Shown here in pieces: positions 7,147-16,051 of a DNA stretch of 64,000 nt. This DNA is from Flavobacteriales bacterium (GTDB lineage: Bacteria > Bacteroidota > Bacteroidia > Flavobacteriales_F > PHOS-HE28), in contig JAHBUK010000004.1 in assembly GCA_019638115.1 (NCBI GenBank), positions 350,794-414,793 of the forward strand, written 5' to 3'. Below the pieces are notes generated by a model, which was not told where the DNA came from, searched no databases, and saw only the letters and a list, made by a program, of their open reading frames with translations. Position 1 is the stretch's first letter. Each line of letters begins with the position of its first letter. The position numbers and the translations under genes are program-made.

Positions 7147-8844
7147 ATGAAAAAGACCTTACTCACTCTGGGTGTTCTTCTGGCGGCCTCCTACTCACAG
7201 GCCCAGGTGACCACCTTCGTATTGGAACCAGAGGCACTCTCCGGTGCTCTGGAGTTCACATGGCCCAGCTGGGGCCAGACGCCCGACCTGAACGACCCGG
7301 CCGAACAGGTGATCGGTACCGCCGTATTCGTTGACGACGGGAATGTTGATCCCGTTATCGCTCAGCAAGGCTGCAACCCTCTGACCAACGGTGTTGACGT
7401 AGCAGGCAAGATCGCCTTGGTGCGTCGCGGCACCTGCGAATTCGGTGTGAAAGCACTGAATGCCGAAAACGCTGGTGCGATCGCTGTGGTGATCGTGAAC
7501 AACCAGCCTGGTGCACCCATCGCCATGGGTGCCGGTGCCAACGGTGGTAACGTCACCATCCCTGTGGTGATGATCACCCAGGAGGCCGGCAACGCACTGG
7601 AAGCAGAAGTGAACGCGGGCAACGTGGTGATGCTGATCGGCAGCGTGTTCGGGGTGTACGAGTACAACCTGTTCACCGGCTCCAAGCAGGCGAACATCTC
7701 CCGTTATTCCGCCATGCCCGGCCCCTTGGCCACCGCCGACGGGTTCAACGTGAACATGGGCAGCTGGATCAAGAACTTCGGTTCCGCCACCCAGGACAAC
7801 ATCACCCTGCGTGGTGTGGTGACCCAGAACGGCACCGAGGTGTACAACAACGTTTCCGCTCCTGCCACCCTGGCCTTGGGCGATAGCGCGTTCTTCGCGC
7901 TGCCCCTGTTCAGCCAGAGCAGCTACAGCGGTCTGTACGAGTTCACCTACACCATCAACTCGCCGAACGAGGACGACTTCCCCAGCGACAACAGCTTCTC
8001 GTTCAACTTCCTGGCCGACTCCCTGGTGGCCTATGCCCGCGTGGATCCTGCCACGAAATTCCCGATCCCCGATAGCCATGTGCGTGCAGCGGATGGAGCA
8101 AGCTTCATGGCCTGCACCTACTTCCGCCACCCCAATGCAAGCAGCTACCGGGTTGACGGTATTTACACCTCTTCGGCCCGTAGCGGTGGCGCATCCGTTG
8201 ACGGAGACGTGCTTGAGGCTCGTGTTTACGAGTGGAATGACAACTTCAGTGGTTGGAGCGATGCAGCAGTTTCCAACATCGTGCAGCAGCCCGACTTCAC
8301 CACCGATTACTTCTACACGGAGAACTTGGCTGCTACCGGTATTTACATCCCTTTGGTGGCCTCCTTCCCCTTGGTGGACAATCAGCGCTACCTGTTCTGT
8401 TCCTACTCACCTGCTGAAGAGGTGTTCCTGGGCTTTGGCGATGTGCTGAACTACGAGCGGATCCAAGCCGATAACGACCAGCCGATCTACTTGGCTAACA
8501 ACGGTGCTGAGTGGTTGTCATTCTCCAATGCCGACCACACCGCAGTAGGCATCCGTATGGTGAGCACATCCATCGGCATCGACGAGCGTGAGCGTGTGGA
8601 CATCACCCCCTACCCGAACCCGACCACCGACTTCCTGCAGATCCCTTTGAACGGACACAGCGGAGCTGCCACCCTGCAGATCTTCGACCTGGCCGGTGCT
8701 AAAGTGGGTGAGCGTCGTGTGAGCGTGGGCGGCGATCAGGTGCTGACCATGGACCTCAATGGCCTGGCCAACGGCACCTACGTGTTCCAGATGAACTTCG
8801 ATGGTGGAAAGTTCTCCACCTTCCGCGTGGTGGTGAGCAAGTAA
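7147..8844 (+). CDS. Secreted PA-domain protein with T9SS sorting signal
   Basis: Starting at ATG 7147 (MKKTLLTLGVLLAASYSQAQ, a clear signal peptide), the product has 565 residues. A protease-associated (PA) domain covers about 65-165 (GKIALVRRGTCEFGVKALNA, GAIAVVIVNN, IPVVMITQEAGNAL). A beta-rich region of unknown role follows (about 185-480), and a T9SS type A domain closes the protein (YPNPTTDFLQIPL ... LANGTYVFQM). No protease catalytic motif is visible, unlike M36 or S8 enzymes that often carry PA domains, so it is better seen as a surface or binding protein. The ATG at 7111 would put 12 residues ahead of the signal peptide and is less likely. Confidence 0.88.
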   Translation: MKKTLLTLGVLLAASYSQAQVTTFVLEPEALSGALEFTWPSWGQTPDLNDPAEQVIGTAVFVDDGNVDPVIAQQGCNPLTNGVDVAGKIALVRRGTCEFGVKALNAENAGAIAVVIVNNQPGAPIAMGAGANGGNVTIPVVMITQEAGNALEAEVNAGNVVMLIGSVFGVYEYNLFTGSKQANISRYSAMPGPLATADGFNVNMGSWIKNFGSATQDNITLRGVVTQNGTEVYNNVSAPATLALGDSAFFALPLFSQSSYSGLYEFTYTINSPNEDDFPSDNSFSFNFLADSLVAYARVDPATKFPIPDSHVRAADGASFMACTYFRHPNASSYRVDGIYTSSARSGGASVDGDVLEARVYEWNDNFSGWSDAAVSNIVQQPDFTTDYFYTENLAATGIYIPLVASFPLVDNQRYLFCSYSPAEEVFLGFGDVLNYERIQADNDQPIYLANNGAEWLSFSNADHTAVGIRMVSTSIGIDERERVDITPYPNPTTDFLQIPLNGHSGAATLQIFDLAGAKVGERRVSVGGDQVLTMDLNGLANGTYVFQMNFDGGKFSTFRVVVSK

Positions 8845-8866
8845 GCCATCACCAGCAACTTTGCGG

Positions 8867-8891
8867 GCGCGGCCTCCTTCGGGGGCCGCGC
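8867..8891 (+). terminator. Hairpin after the PA-domain gene
   Basis: GCGCGGCC (8867-8874) pairs perfectly with GGCCGCGC (8884-8891) around a 9-base loop, 22 bases past the stop codon. The following sequence has only a short T run, so this is a moderate-quality terminator. Confidence 0.6.
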
Positions 8892-8942
8892 TCGTGCTTT
8901 GTGGCTGTCCGTACCTCCAAGTGCGAGGTCCGCTCACCTTGC

Positions 8943-8950
8943 TATCTTCA
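8943..8950 (+). promoter_or_regulatory. -7-like box immediately upstream of yajQ
   Basis: TATCTTCA ends five bases before the ATG at 8956, the same very short spacing seen at cinA, the CotH gene and nhaC. Confidence 0.4.
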
Positions 8951-8955
8951 CCCCC

Positions 8956-9447
8956 ATGCCAAGTTTCGACATCCTCAGCAAGGTGGACATCCAGATGCTG
9001 GACAATGCCATCAACGTGGTGAAACGCGAGATCGACACGCGTTACGACCTGCGCGGTACGAACACCACCATAGAATTGGACAAGAAGGCGCTGACCATCA
9101 GGCTTAGCACTGATGACCACATGAAGCTGGACTCGGTGCTCGACGTTCTGTTGGAGCGGAGCGGCAAACAGAAGGTGGACGTGCGCAGCTATGATCTGAG
9201 CGAAGAACCCGTGCCAAGTGGCAAGTCGTTGTACCGCGTCATCAAAGTGAAGCAGGGCATTGAGCGGGAGACCGCCAAGAAGATCGTAAAAGCGATCAAG
9301 GACAGTGACCTGAAGGTTCAACCGCAGATCATGGACGACATGGTCCGGGTGACCGGCAAGAAGATCGACGACCTGCAAGAGGTAATGGCCCTTTGTAGGG
9401 AAAAGGATTTCGAGCTCCCCCTGCAGTTCGAGAACATGAAAAGCTGA
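8956..9447 (+). CDS. YajQ family nucleotide-binding protein
   Basis: The 163-residue protein starts MPSFDILSKVDIQMLDNAIN, the hallmark of the YajQ/UPF0234 family. It continues with IDTRYDLRG, a second ferredoxin-like half (YRVIKVKQGIERETAKKIVK) and the conserved C-terminal VTGKKIDDLQEVMALCRE motif. Some members bind cyclic di-GMP and work with a transcription factor; others were described as nucleotide or nucleic-acid binding. Length is normal. The frame continues to an ATG at 8899, but that would overlap the upstream terminator and adds a non-conserved extension. Confidence 0.93.
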   Translation: MPSFDILSKVDIQMLDNAINVVKREIDTRYDLRGTNTTIELDKKALTIRLSTDDHMKLDSVLDVLLERSGKQKVDVRSYDLSEEPVPSGKSLYRVIKVKQGIERETAKKIVKAIKDSDLKVQPQIMDDMVRVTGKKIDDLQEVMALCREKDFELPLQFENMKS

Positions 9448-9474
9448 AAACCACCAACACCTAACTCCAACGCA

Positions 9475-10482
9475 ATGCATCGGAACCTTACCCTGATCGG
9501 CCTGTTGACCCTTGCACCAGCTGCTGTGCTGGCCCAACCAACGCTCACCTTCCCGGATAACGCCCCCACACCGGGCAACAGCTACAGTGTGAAATACGGC
9601 CCCTACCAACCTGCAGGTTCCACAGGAGCAGGACAGACTTGGGATTTCGGCGACCTATCCACCGATAGCACCAGCACGGTCCATGTAGAAGCACCCAACA
9701 GCGTACCTGGGGGCGCCGGTTTCCCCAATGCAACGGCGGCCGTGGTGGCACCCGATGGCACGCAGATCTTGGAAGCCAATGCAACCGGCCTTTTCCTCTT
9801 GGGAGGTGAACTATTCGGTCAGTCCGCCCCATTCACCGACCCGGCCCAACACTTGGCGTACCCATGCACGTTCCAAACCAGTTGGGAAGACGCCTATGGA
9901 GGAACCGCCGATTTTGCCGGCCTACCGATCGAGTTGCAGGGCCAGGTGATCGGTATAGCGGATGGATACGGAACACTGGCACTGCCCGAAGCCGTTGTGA
10001 CCGATGTGCTCCGCGTTCATCGCACGGACATACTTGGCATCGTCACATTCCTGGGGACTTTCGAGCTTACCACCGAGCTCGTCCAGTTCTACAAGGCCGG
10101 CATCGACATTCCCGTGCTGGAGATCAGCTCATTGAGCGGCGACCTGCTTGGTGAACCGCTGTTGGTGCAAACCTTGCGCTGGGTGGACATGAGCGTGGTA
10201 TCCGTGAACGAACTCGAAAGTCGCGCGATCCAATTCACGGTATTCCCCAACCCCGCATCGGACATGGTACAAGTCGCCTACGACCTGGGAGACCATGCAC
10301 TGGCCAGCGTTGAGTTGATGGATCTGAGCGGACGTGCCGTTCGCAGTTTCAATGGGCTCGGTGCAGGACTTGGCAAGCAACTGCTCTCATTGCCTGTGGG
10401 GGACCTTGCGACTGGCAGCTACTTCTTGCGCATTACCAATTCGCAAGGCGCACAGGGCGTACGCCCCTTGCAGATCCAGTGA
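9475..10482 (+). CDS. Secreted protein of unknown function with T9SS sorting signal
   Basis: The 335 residues begin with a signal peptide (MHRNLTLIGLLTLAPAAVLA). A beta-rich body follows with the GSYSVKYGPY-like opening and a GAGQTWDFGDL motif typical of uncharacterised Bacteroidota surface proteins. The last 80 residues form a T9SS type A domain (VFPNPASDMVQVAYDL ... LATGSYFLRI). There is no enzyme motif. It follows yajQ by 27 bases but is functionally unrelated as far as can be seen. A strong hairpin closes the unit. Confidence 0.82.
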   Translation: MHRNLTLIGLLTLAPAAVLAQPTLTFPDNAPTPGNSYSVKYGPYQPAGSTGAGQTWDFGDLSTDSTSTVHVEAPNSVPGGAGFPNATAAVVAPDGTQILEANATGLFLLGGELFGQSAPFTDPAQHLAYPCTFQTSWEDAYGGTADFAGLPIELQGQVIGIADGYGTLALPEAVVTDVLRVHRTDILGIVTFLGTFELTTELVQFYKAGIDIPVLEISSLSGDLLGEPLLVQTLRWVDMSVVSVNELESRAIQFTVFPNPASDMVQVAYDLGDHALASVELMDLSGRAVRSFNGLGAGLGKQLLSLPVGDLATGSYFLRITNSQGAQGVRPLQIQ

Positions 10483-10500
10483 GCATCTCGCGCCTGTGAA

Positions 10501-10536
10501 CGAACAGCCCCCGGCAGTACTGTCGGGGGCTGTTCG
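10501..10536. terminator. Strong hairpin terminator after the 9475-10482 gene
   Basis: CGAACAGCCCCCG (10501-10513) pairs with CGGGGGCTGTTCG (10524-10536); the 10-base centre is itself partly self-complementary. It starts 19 bases after the stop. Symmetric enough to act in either direction. Confidence 0.75.
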
Positions 10537-10795
10537 TTCCACGGTGGGCATGTGGTTCATGTGGCCTGTCCCAAGACCTTGGTGCACAGCACTCCAACGG
10601 CCCCTCCATCCGCTGCCTGGCGAATTACCAACCTTGGTAAAATGGTGAAGCCCGCCGGTAAGAGCGGGCTTCGGTTCCGATCTTCCAAGGGATCACCCTT
10701 GGACGGAGGAGGCTTTCAACGCCGATCGGCCCATGCCTCCTCGATCAGAGATCAGTTCTATTGGCTTGAACGGCACCGGCTTTCGGAATGTTGCG
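10537..10795. other. Non-coding stretch with three further perfect hairpins
   Basis: No convincing gene. Three perfect inverted repeats follow one another: TTACCAA-CC-TTGGTAA at 10625-10640; GAAGCCCGC/GCGGGCTTC at 10647-10672 with an 8-base loop; TCCAAGGG-ATCA-CCCTTGGA at 10684-10703. The middle one could be the terminator of the minus-strand DUF6435 gene. The cluster could also be a structured RNA. Confidence 0.5.
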
Positions 10796-10969
10796 TCAGT
10801 GCTCGTCACCCATTGCCTCCAAGCGCTTCAACACCGCTTCCGCTTCAGCACGTTTGAGGTCGCTCGCTTTTCTGTTCGAGGTGCTTAGCCGATGGCTTTC
10901 CGCAAGCAAGGCCTTGTACTTCTCCTGCAATCCGATGCGCGGATCCTTCCGCTTGAACCAACCGAACAT
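10796..10969 (-). CDS. Small DUF6435 family protein
   Basis: A 57-residue frame reads MFGWFKRKDPRIGLQEKYKA and then a Lys/Glu/Ala-rich helix ending LKRLEAMGDEH. The opening MFG-F/WFK-KDP followed by Y-x-x-LL and a C-terminal VLK-LE helix matches the small DUF6435 proteins (MFGFFKKDP...KLEKEY) common in Bacteroidota and gammaproteobacteria. Function is unknown; it is probably a soluble, mostly helical cytoplasmic protein. It reads leftwards into the hairpin region at 10537-10795. Confidence 0.75.
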   Translation of the reverse strand: MFGWFKRKDPRIGLQEKYKALLAESHRLSTSNRKASDLKRAEAEAVLKRLEAMGDEH

Positions 10970-11048
10970 GGCTTGTTGTTTCCAGGAACAACGCTGACGT
11001 ACGGTGTAAGGTTCGACCCGGATGATCCGAAGGCTTCCAGAGCTGGGC

Positions 11049-11372
11049 TCAGAACATGCCGTTGCTGTTGAGGAACATCACGAAGATGAAGGTCATGAGG
11101 AAGTGGTGCAGGAGCAACAGGACGGTAGCTGCGGTGAGGACCGCCTTCCCACTGGAGTTCAGTTCCGGGAAGAGCTTCTTGTTGTTCACCAGAATGATGG
11201 GCAGGGGAACAGTGGCCAACAAGAAGGTAACCGCAAGGGCTTTGAAGAGGAATGCATTACTGAGCAGCCCGAAGAACAGGTGCGCGTAGTAGAATGCAAG
11301 CCCGATGAAGGAAAGCAGGCCCAAGCGAATGAATATCCGTGCCTCAGTGACCATTTTCTGCTTCTGTTCCAT
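11049..11372 (-). CDS. Small integral membrane protein, unknown function
   Basis: The 107-residue product is strongly hydrophobic with three likely transmembrane helices (about 13-33, 41-62 and 78-102). It has a NNKKLFPELNSSGKAV loop between helices two and three. No family was recognised. Codon use and GC content match the neighbours, and the gene is coherent over its whole length. It lies 77 bases beyond the end of the membrane-protein operon to its right and may be its last, loosely attached member. Confidence 0.65.
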   Translation of the reverse strand: MEQKQKMVTEARIFIRLGLLSFIGLAFYYAHLFFGLLSNAFLFKALAVTFLLATVPLPIILVNNKKLFPELNSSGKAVLTAATVLLLLHHFLMTFIFVMFLNSNGMF

Positions 11373-11449
11373 TAGTAGGACGCGGCGTTACTACGTGGTT
11401 GCCACGCCCGAGGTTGCGACTTATGCACAACTGACCGGAAGTGCGCTGG

Positions 11450-12133
11450 TCACGGCCGCTTCATCGCATCCAGCGCACATCCGATCAGGCCCGCCGCTGC
11501 CGGGAATACGCTCAGCAGGAACCAGGCCCATGGGAACGGCCCTGGTACATACGTATGCATGCCGCTTGCCGGATCATGCAAGCCGCGAAGCCCTTGTGAC
11601 CAGGGATCTGCCATGAAGACGAGCACCATGGCAAATGCGCCACCCACCAATAGGCACCAATGCAGTACACGCACGCGGAAATGCGGATCGCGCGAACGCG
11701 CATGAAGCAACACCAGGCCGAGTGTTATCAACCCCACGGAGATGAGGCTCGGAGCCCATACCGGCCCCACCCAAGGCAGTGGCAAAAGGAACAACAGATC
11801 GTCCGTTGACCACGCGGCGGGCCAATCCAGCAGCACTTTCAACCACGCATAATAGCCAAGGTCCCAAAGCCCGAAGCCGAAGCAGAACCAAGCAAAGCGC
11901 TCCAGCGCCTTTCGGTTGGCAATGGCCGCCACGGCAAGCAGCATGATGACGGTGGCCCCTTCCCGGAGCAGTTCAGTGGTCACCAAGATGCCATCCATGG
12001 GCACCAATGGAAACTCAAATCCATTCGGGTAGTGGAGCGCACGCAGGTAGACCACCACGGCGCTTTCCAACAAGGCCATGGAGAGGAAGAACACGGTCAT
12101 CCACGGAAGTGGGCGTAGCGTATCAGAGCGCAT
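11450..12133 (-). CDS. Polytopic membrane protein, unknown function
   Basis: From the ATG at 12133 (MRSDTLRPLPWMTVFFLSMA) the protein has 227 residues and about six transmembrane helices. Charged residues lie in short loops, and there is a WPAAWSTDDLLFLLPLPWVGPVWAP segment. No family was recognised. The start overlaps the end of the endonuclease-like gene by 11 bases, which points to translational coupling. The upstream extension to 12235 has no hydrophobic start and lies wholly inside the previous gene, so it was not used. Confidence 0.7.
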   Translation of the reverse strand: MRSDTLRPLPWMTVFFLSMALLESAVVVYLRALHYPNGFEFPLVPMDGILVTTELLREGATVIMLLAVAAIANRKALERFAWFCFGFGLWDLGYYAWLKVLLDWPAAWSTDDLLFLLPLPWVGPVWAPSLISVGLITLGLVLLHARSRDPHFRVRVLHWCLLVGGAFAMVLVFMADPWSQGLRGLHDPASGMHTYVPGPFPWAWFLLSVFPAAAGLIGCALDAMKRP

Positions 12134-13049
12134 GGTCAGCACGATCGATCCTGGCGGAGATGCCCCGGTGGTCGCTACCGGGTATGGGGAACGAGGAGAT
12201 CCGGCCCGCAACAAGCCCTGAAGAGGCCAGCACATGATCCAAGGGCATCAACGCGAAGGGGCCGATAGAGGGCCATGTGCGGAAACTGGAACGGCTGCCC
12301 GCGCGCAAGCCGCTTACCGAGCATAAGCGTAGGAAACTCCGGTCCCAGGGAACGGTGTTCAGGTCCCCGATGAGCACGGTGGGATGCTCGCTATCCTTCA
12401 AGCGGACCGCCAGTTGGCCGAGTTGCCGGTTGCGCTGTTGGAAATGACCGTGGCTTTGGGGCGATGTGGCGTGCACCGCCACGATGCGTACCGGATCATG
12501 ATCAAGGGCGACCAAAGCTTCTATGTACGGAGTGCCTTCCAGCAGATCGGCGCGCAGGTCCTGCAAGGGCACCTTGCTGAACAGTGCCATCCCGTAACAG
12601 TCCGTGCGCGGCACCAGCAAGTGGTACGGGTGGCTTTGGGCGAAGCTGCGTTCCAGATGCTCCGCCCAGTCGTGGTCCAATTCCTGGACCGAGAAAATGT
12701 CCGCATCGCGCTCACGCAGCAGATCCATTACTTCCTCCTTGCGCGTGTTCGGTTGCAACACGTTGAAGTGCGCGATGGACAAACCCGTACCACTATTCGT
12801 TCGCCCATGTTCCGCCACGGGGATCCGCACATGCAGGAGGATGAGCAGCGCTACGAACAGAGCCGAAGCAGCGGCCGGTCGGTAGCGGCGGAGGAACAGT
12901 AGTACCGCAAGCACCGGTAGGGCCCAACTCCAAGGGATCAGGAACGCACGCATCAGCATCGGCAGAAAATCGTCCGGTGCGAACACGAGCGCGGACCCGA
13001 TGGCCAGGATGGACAGGATGATCCACGGTTCTTCCCTTTTCATGATCAT
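12123..13049 (-). CDS. Membrane-anchored endonuclease/exonuclease/phosphatase-family protein
   Basis: This 308-residue protein has two or three N-terminal transmembrane helices (about 10-75). An EEP-fold domain follows with its diagnostic motifs: IAHFNVLQPN (metal-binding Asn), FSVQELDHDW (catalytic Glu), HATSPQSHG, GDLNTVPWD and a terminal GSDHRGISARI (catalytic Asp-His). All expected residues are present. Members cleave phosphodiesters in nucleic acids, inositol phosphates or sphingomyelin; this membrane-tethered bacterial type has no assigned substrate. The start ATGA at 13046-13049 overlaps the previous stop, so translation is coupled. Confidence 0.85.
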   Translation of the reverse strand: MIMKREEPWIILSILAIGSALVFAPDDFLPMLMRAFLIPWSWALPVLAVLLFLRRYRPAAASALFVALLILLHVRIPVAEHGRTNSGTGLSIAHFNVLQPNTRKEEVMDLLRERDADIFSVQELDHDWAEHLERSFAQSHPYHLLVPRTDCYGMALFSKVPLQDLRADLLEGTPYIEALVALDHDPVRIVAVHATSPQSHGHFQQRNRQLGQLAVRLKDSEHPTVLIGDLNTVPWDRSFLRLCSVSGLRAGSRSSFRTWPSIGPFALMPLDHVLASSGLVAGRISSFPIPGSDHRGISARIDRADHAL

Positions 13050-13546
13050 GCGGTTATCGGGTTACTGCCTTCCAACTTGCGGATATCGGACATTACGGGT
13101 AGCAAAACCATGGCACCGACCACACCGAATGCAGCGTCAACACAGCGCCAGAACAAGGGGATATCCCGGAAGGGCGCCCAGGTGAATGCCATGACCACGA
13201 CCAAAACGCAGCACCAAAGCCCCCACTCCACCACCCACTTGTTGCGCACTGGATCACGCAGTGGACCGATGAAGGCCAGGGCGATGACCACATGGGCAAA
13301 GGCCAGCCAGTCGGTGCCATAAAGCAGGAAGGGATAACGGTCGGCCACATCCGCCACGGCTTCAGCAGCAAGGGAGGCCCAAGCATGCCATGGTCCGGTC
13401 CAATGGGTGGTGAGTTGGGCCAACCAGGCCGTGCCCGATTCCAACGGGATCGCAGTGAGCCCACTGACCACCAATGCCGCCATGAAGAAGAGCAGTAAGG
13501 CGCGGATGCGGCGCATGTGGAAGTTCTTCGTTCTACCCATGGCCAT
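13046..13546 (-). CDS. Small polytopic membrane protein, unknown function
   Basis: The 166-residue product has about four hydrophobic helices (about 14-33, 80-100, 110-128, 140-158) and a conserved-looking YPFLLYGTDWLAFAH segment. No family was recognised by name. It starts four bases after the DUF4173 gene and overlaps the next gene by four bases (ATGA), so it sits inside a tightly coupled operon. Confidence 0.72.
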   Translation of the reverse strand: MAMGRTKNFHMRRIRALLLFFMAALVVSGLTAIPLESGTAWLAQLTTHWTGPWHAWASLAAEAVADVADRYPFLLYGTDWLAFAHVVIALAFIGPLRDPVRNKWVVEWGLWCCVLVVVMAFTWAPFRDIPLFWRCVDAAFGVVGAMVLLPVMSDIRKLEGSNPITA

Positions 13547-13549
13547 CGG

Positions 13550-15082
13550 TCATTGAGCAGCCAAGCGCTGCGCGGTGCGGTGATCGGCCCAGTTCCACTC
13601 CTGCCAACGCTGCTCCGCCATGCGTCGCTGGAACCTTGCCTTGCGCTGGTCCAACTGTTTATTGAACACGTACGGATCCAACTGGTCCACCCAGCGGACC
13701 TCGTTCCGTTGATGCTGATGGATCTGCTGTTCCACTTTGCTCAGGTCCGCATAGATCAGGGGCAGAACGTGATCGTTCATGTCCAGGTAGTTGTCAATAT
13801 CGATCTCACCTGCATTGGGATGTTGCAGGTTGGTGCGTACGATGAGCACATCCCAATCCACAGTTGTGAGCAGGACCAAGGAGAAGAAGGCCACCATGCT
13901 GTTCACCCGCACCAGGTGGAAGAAGCTCTTGCATGATCGGATCTTGCGGAACAGGGTGAAGAGCCCCACCAGTACGAGCACCAGGAACACGATGACACCG
14001 ATGCGCTTGTACGCCAGGCCATGGAAGGCCATGTAGTGGTGGTTGCGGAGGAAGACCGAGAAGCCGAGCACCAGGTTCTGAAGCACCCACAATTGGCCAA
14101 GTTGCTTCAGGCGTTCCGAGCGGGGATGGAAGTTGAGGTTGTTACGGAACAGGTAGAGCAGCACCACCATGCTCAGGAGGATGCTCAGGATCAGCACCCA
14201 GGTCCCTTCGTGCACGAACTGTTTCAAGCTGAAACCCTCAGGCACTTCAAAGCCGAACCAGACCCATTGGATATCGATGATGTTGACCACCAGGAGCAAG
14301 GCATTCACCAGCACGAGCAGGATCAAGCCCATGCGGAGTTCGCGATCCAGAGCGTTCATGCTCAGGGGTACGAGCCAAGTGGGTCGTCGGACCTTGCGCC
14401 GCAAGAGCACATCCGACCACTGCAATTCAAGGCGCGAGATCCAATCGGGGGCCGTTCGCCGAAGCAACACTGCGCATACCGCCAGTGCGTAGAGAAAGAA
14501 AAGCGTGTTGGCGGTGAATATGCCAGTGATCAGCTCGCCAAGCCACTCGAACGTGATGCCGAAAAAGCTTGCCGCCACTTGATCGAAGCGTGGATTTCCC
14601 ACCCGGTATAGTTGCATGAACACAAGCCCGATGATCACGGGCAGGATGGCCAGGCTCCAGATCGACCAACGCACTTTGGGACGCGCATCCCCATGCAATA
14701 CATCTCCGGTCCCGAGCCAAGCGACCTTCGGCAACTTGATGACCGCCGTGAAGAACTGTGGCAGCGCATACCAGACGCTTCGGATACGCGCCTCATGGGC
14801 CAATGCGGATGAGATACAAAGACCGGTGATGGTGGCCACCATGGCGATGGTACTATTGTGCACCACCACCATCAGGGCTGCGAGCACCGTTCCCAACAGC
14901 GTGGCGCGTGCAGGCAACGAGAGCCCCCGCCAACCGTAGCGCTGCAACAGAATGGCCACGTAGATCAGTGTGAAGAGCGGATAGTTGAGCCCCGCACTAC
15001 GCTCCTTGAAGAGCAAAAAGAAAATGACCGCGGTAGGGAACAGCGTGGCCAAGGTCTGCCAACGGGAAGGGATGCTCTGCAT
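13550..15082 (-). CDS. DUF4173 domain-containing membrane protein
   Basis: This 510-residue polytopic membrane protein has about ten to twelve helices. The N-terminal AGLNYPLFTLIYVAILL and internal NSTIAMV/ISSALAHE motifs are typical of DUF4173 (related to DUF4153) proteins. A hydrophilic C-terminal tail (about 415-510, DMNDHVLPLIYADLSKVEQQ) is rich in Gln and Arg. Function is unknown. It follows the winged-helix gene by ten bases, so it is probably co-transcribed with it and under its control. Confidence 0.85.
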   Translation of the reverse strand: MQSIPSRWQTLATLFPTAVIFFLLFKERSAGLNYPLFTLIYVAILLQRYGWRGLSLPARATLLGTVLAALMVVVHNSTIAMVATITGLCISSALAHEARIRSVWYALPQFFTAVIKLPKVAWLGTGDVLHGDARPKVRWSIWSLAILPVIIGLVFMQLYRVGNPRFDQVAASFFGITFEWLGELITGIFTANTLFFLYALAVCAVLLRRTAPDWISRLELQWSDVLLRRKVRRPTWLVPLSMNALDRELRMGLILLVLVNALLLVVNIIDIQWVWFGFEVPEGFSLKQFVHEGTWVLILSILLSMVVLLYLFRNNLNFHPRSERLKQLGQLWVLQNLVLGFSVFLRNHHYMAFHGLAYKRIGVIVFLVLVLVGLFTLFRKIRSCKSFFHLVRVNSMVAFFSLVLLTTVDWDVLIVRTNLQHPNAGEIDIDNYLDMNDHVLPLIYADLSKVEQQIHQHQRNEVRWVDQLDPYVFNKQLDQRKARFQRRMAEQRWQEWNWADHRTAQRLAAQ

Positions 15083-15092
15083 GGGAGTTCGA

Positions 15093-15380
15093 TCAGTTCT
15101 TGGGAAGAAGGCGTTCGATGGCGCTTAGATGATCTCGGAATGCTTGGGCGCCGGCTTCGGTGGACTTGTAGCTGGTATTCGGCCTGCGGCCGATGAAACG
15201 TTTGCGAACCTGCACATAGCGCAACTGCTCAAGCGCCGATAAGTGGCTGGCCAAGTTGCCATCGGTAACCCCGAGCAATTCCTTCAGCGTGGCATGGTCC
15301 ACCCACTCGTTCACCACGAGCACGGCCATGATCCCGAGCCGGACCCGACTTTCGAATGCCTTATTGAGCTGCTCGATCAT
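15093..15380 (-). CDS. Winged-helix transcriptional regulator (MarR/ArsR-like)
   Basis: From ATG 15380 the product is 95 residues: MIEQLNKAFESRVRLGIMAV, then the helix-turn-helix DHATLKELLGVTDGNLASHLSALE and a wing (YVQVRKRFIGRRPNTSYKST). This is the compact single-domain type with no ligand domain. The start ATGA overlaps the stop of the membrane-protein gene upstream. Regulators of this kind in Bacteroidota commonly sit next to such a membrane protein; control of the operon through the palindrome at 16052-16068 is inferred. The longer open frame upstream lies inside the membrane gene and was rejected. Confidence 0.88.
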   Translation of the reverse strand: MIEQLNKAFESRVRLGIMAVLVVNEWVDHATLKELLGVTDGNLASHLSALEQLRYVQVRKRFIGRRPNTSYKSTEAGAQAFRDHLSAIERLLPKN

Positions 15381-16042
15381 TCGGCGGTGGGTGTCCTGTC
15401 CTCCATTTCGTGGCGTACGTACATGAGCGCTCCGTAGAACACATGGAGCACACCGAAACCGATGGCCCAGAACATCAGCCCCGCACCCGGCCAGAACAGG
15501 CCGCAAAGGCCCAGCAGTAGCTCGCTGTAGCCCAACCAACGGATCTCATCCAAGGTGAACTTCGAAGCATTGACCAAGGCAAGCCCATAGAAGACCAGTG
15601 TGGAGGCCGGCACCAGGCCGGGCAAGCCATGCAGAAGCAGGGCAAGGCAGAAAATGCCACCACCGGCCAGGGGGACAAGCATGGCCACGAGAAGCCTCAG
15701 TGAAGTGGCATTGAACAGGAACTGCCCCATCCGGCGGGTTCGTTTCCACGTGAACCACAATGCACCGGCAAGTGCGGTGACCAGAACCGCCATGGCCATC
15801 AATACGAGCACCAACAGGTGCTGGCGGTAGTCCGAGTCACTGATGTGCTCATCCTGATACGTGATGGGGTGTTCGGCGACGAGCAAGGCATCCCGCATGT
15901 ACCACTGCGCCGCAAAGGCGCCGAGCAAAGCCACAACCCCGGCCACCACGCCGCTGAGGCCGCTAAGGCTTAGGAAGCGCGTGCTCCGGTCCATCAATCC
16001 GCGGATGCGTGCCAGTTCGTTGTGTGCGTCGTTGGTCTGCAT
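15377..16042 (-). CDS. Membrane protein paired with the winged-helix regulator
   Basis: From ATG 16042 (MQTNDAHNELARIRGLMDRS) the 221 residues hold a short cytoplasmic N-terminus and six likely transmembrane helices (about 26-47, 75-97, 110-130, 137-155, 160-178, 183-205). Function is unknown. Because it is cotranslated with the regulator, it may sense something at the membrane or modulate the regulator; that is inference. The ATG at 16063 would place the coding start inside the operator and -7 box, so 16042 is preferred. Confidence 0.8.
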   Translation of the reverse strand: MQTNDAHNELARIRGLMDRSTRFLSLSGLSGVVAGVVALLGAFAAQWYMRDALLVAEHPITYQDEHISDSDYRQHLLVLVLMAMAVLVTALAGALWFTWKRTRRMGQFLFNATSLRLLVAMLVPLAGGGIFCLALLLHGLPGLVPASTLVFYGLALVNASKFTLDEIRWLGYSELLLGLCGLFWPGAGLMFWAIGFGVLHVFYGALMYVRHEMEDRTPTAE

Positions 16043-16051
16043 ATTCAAAGT

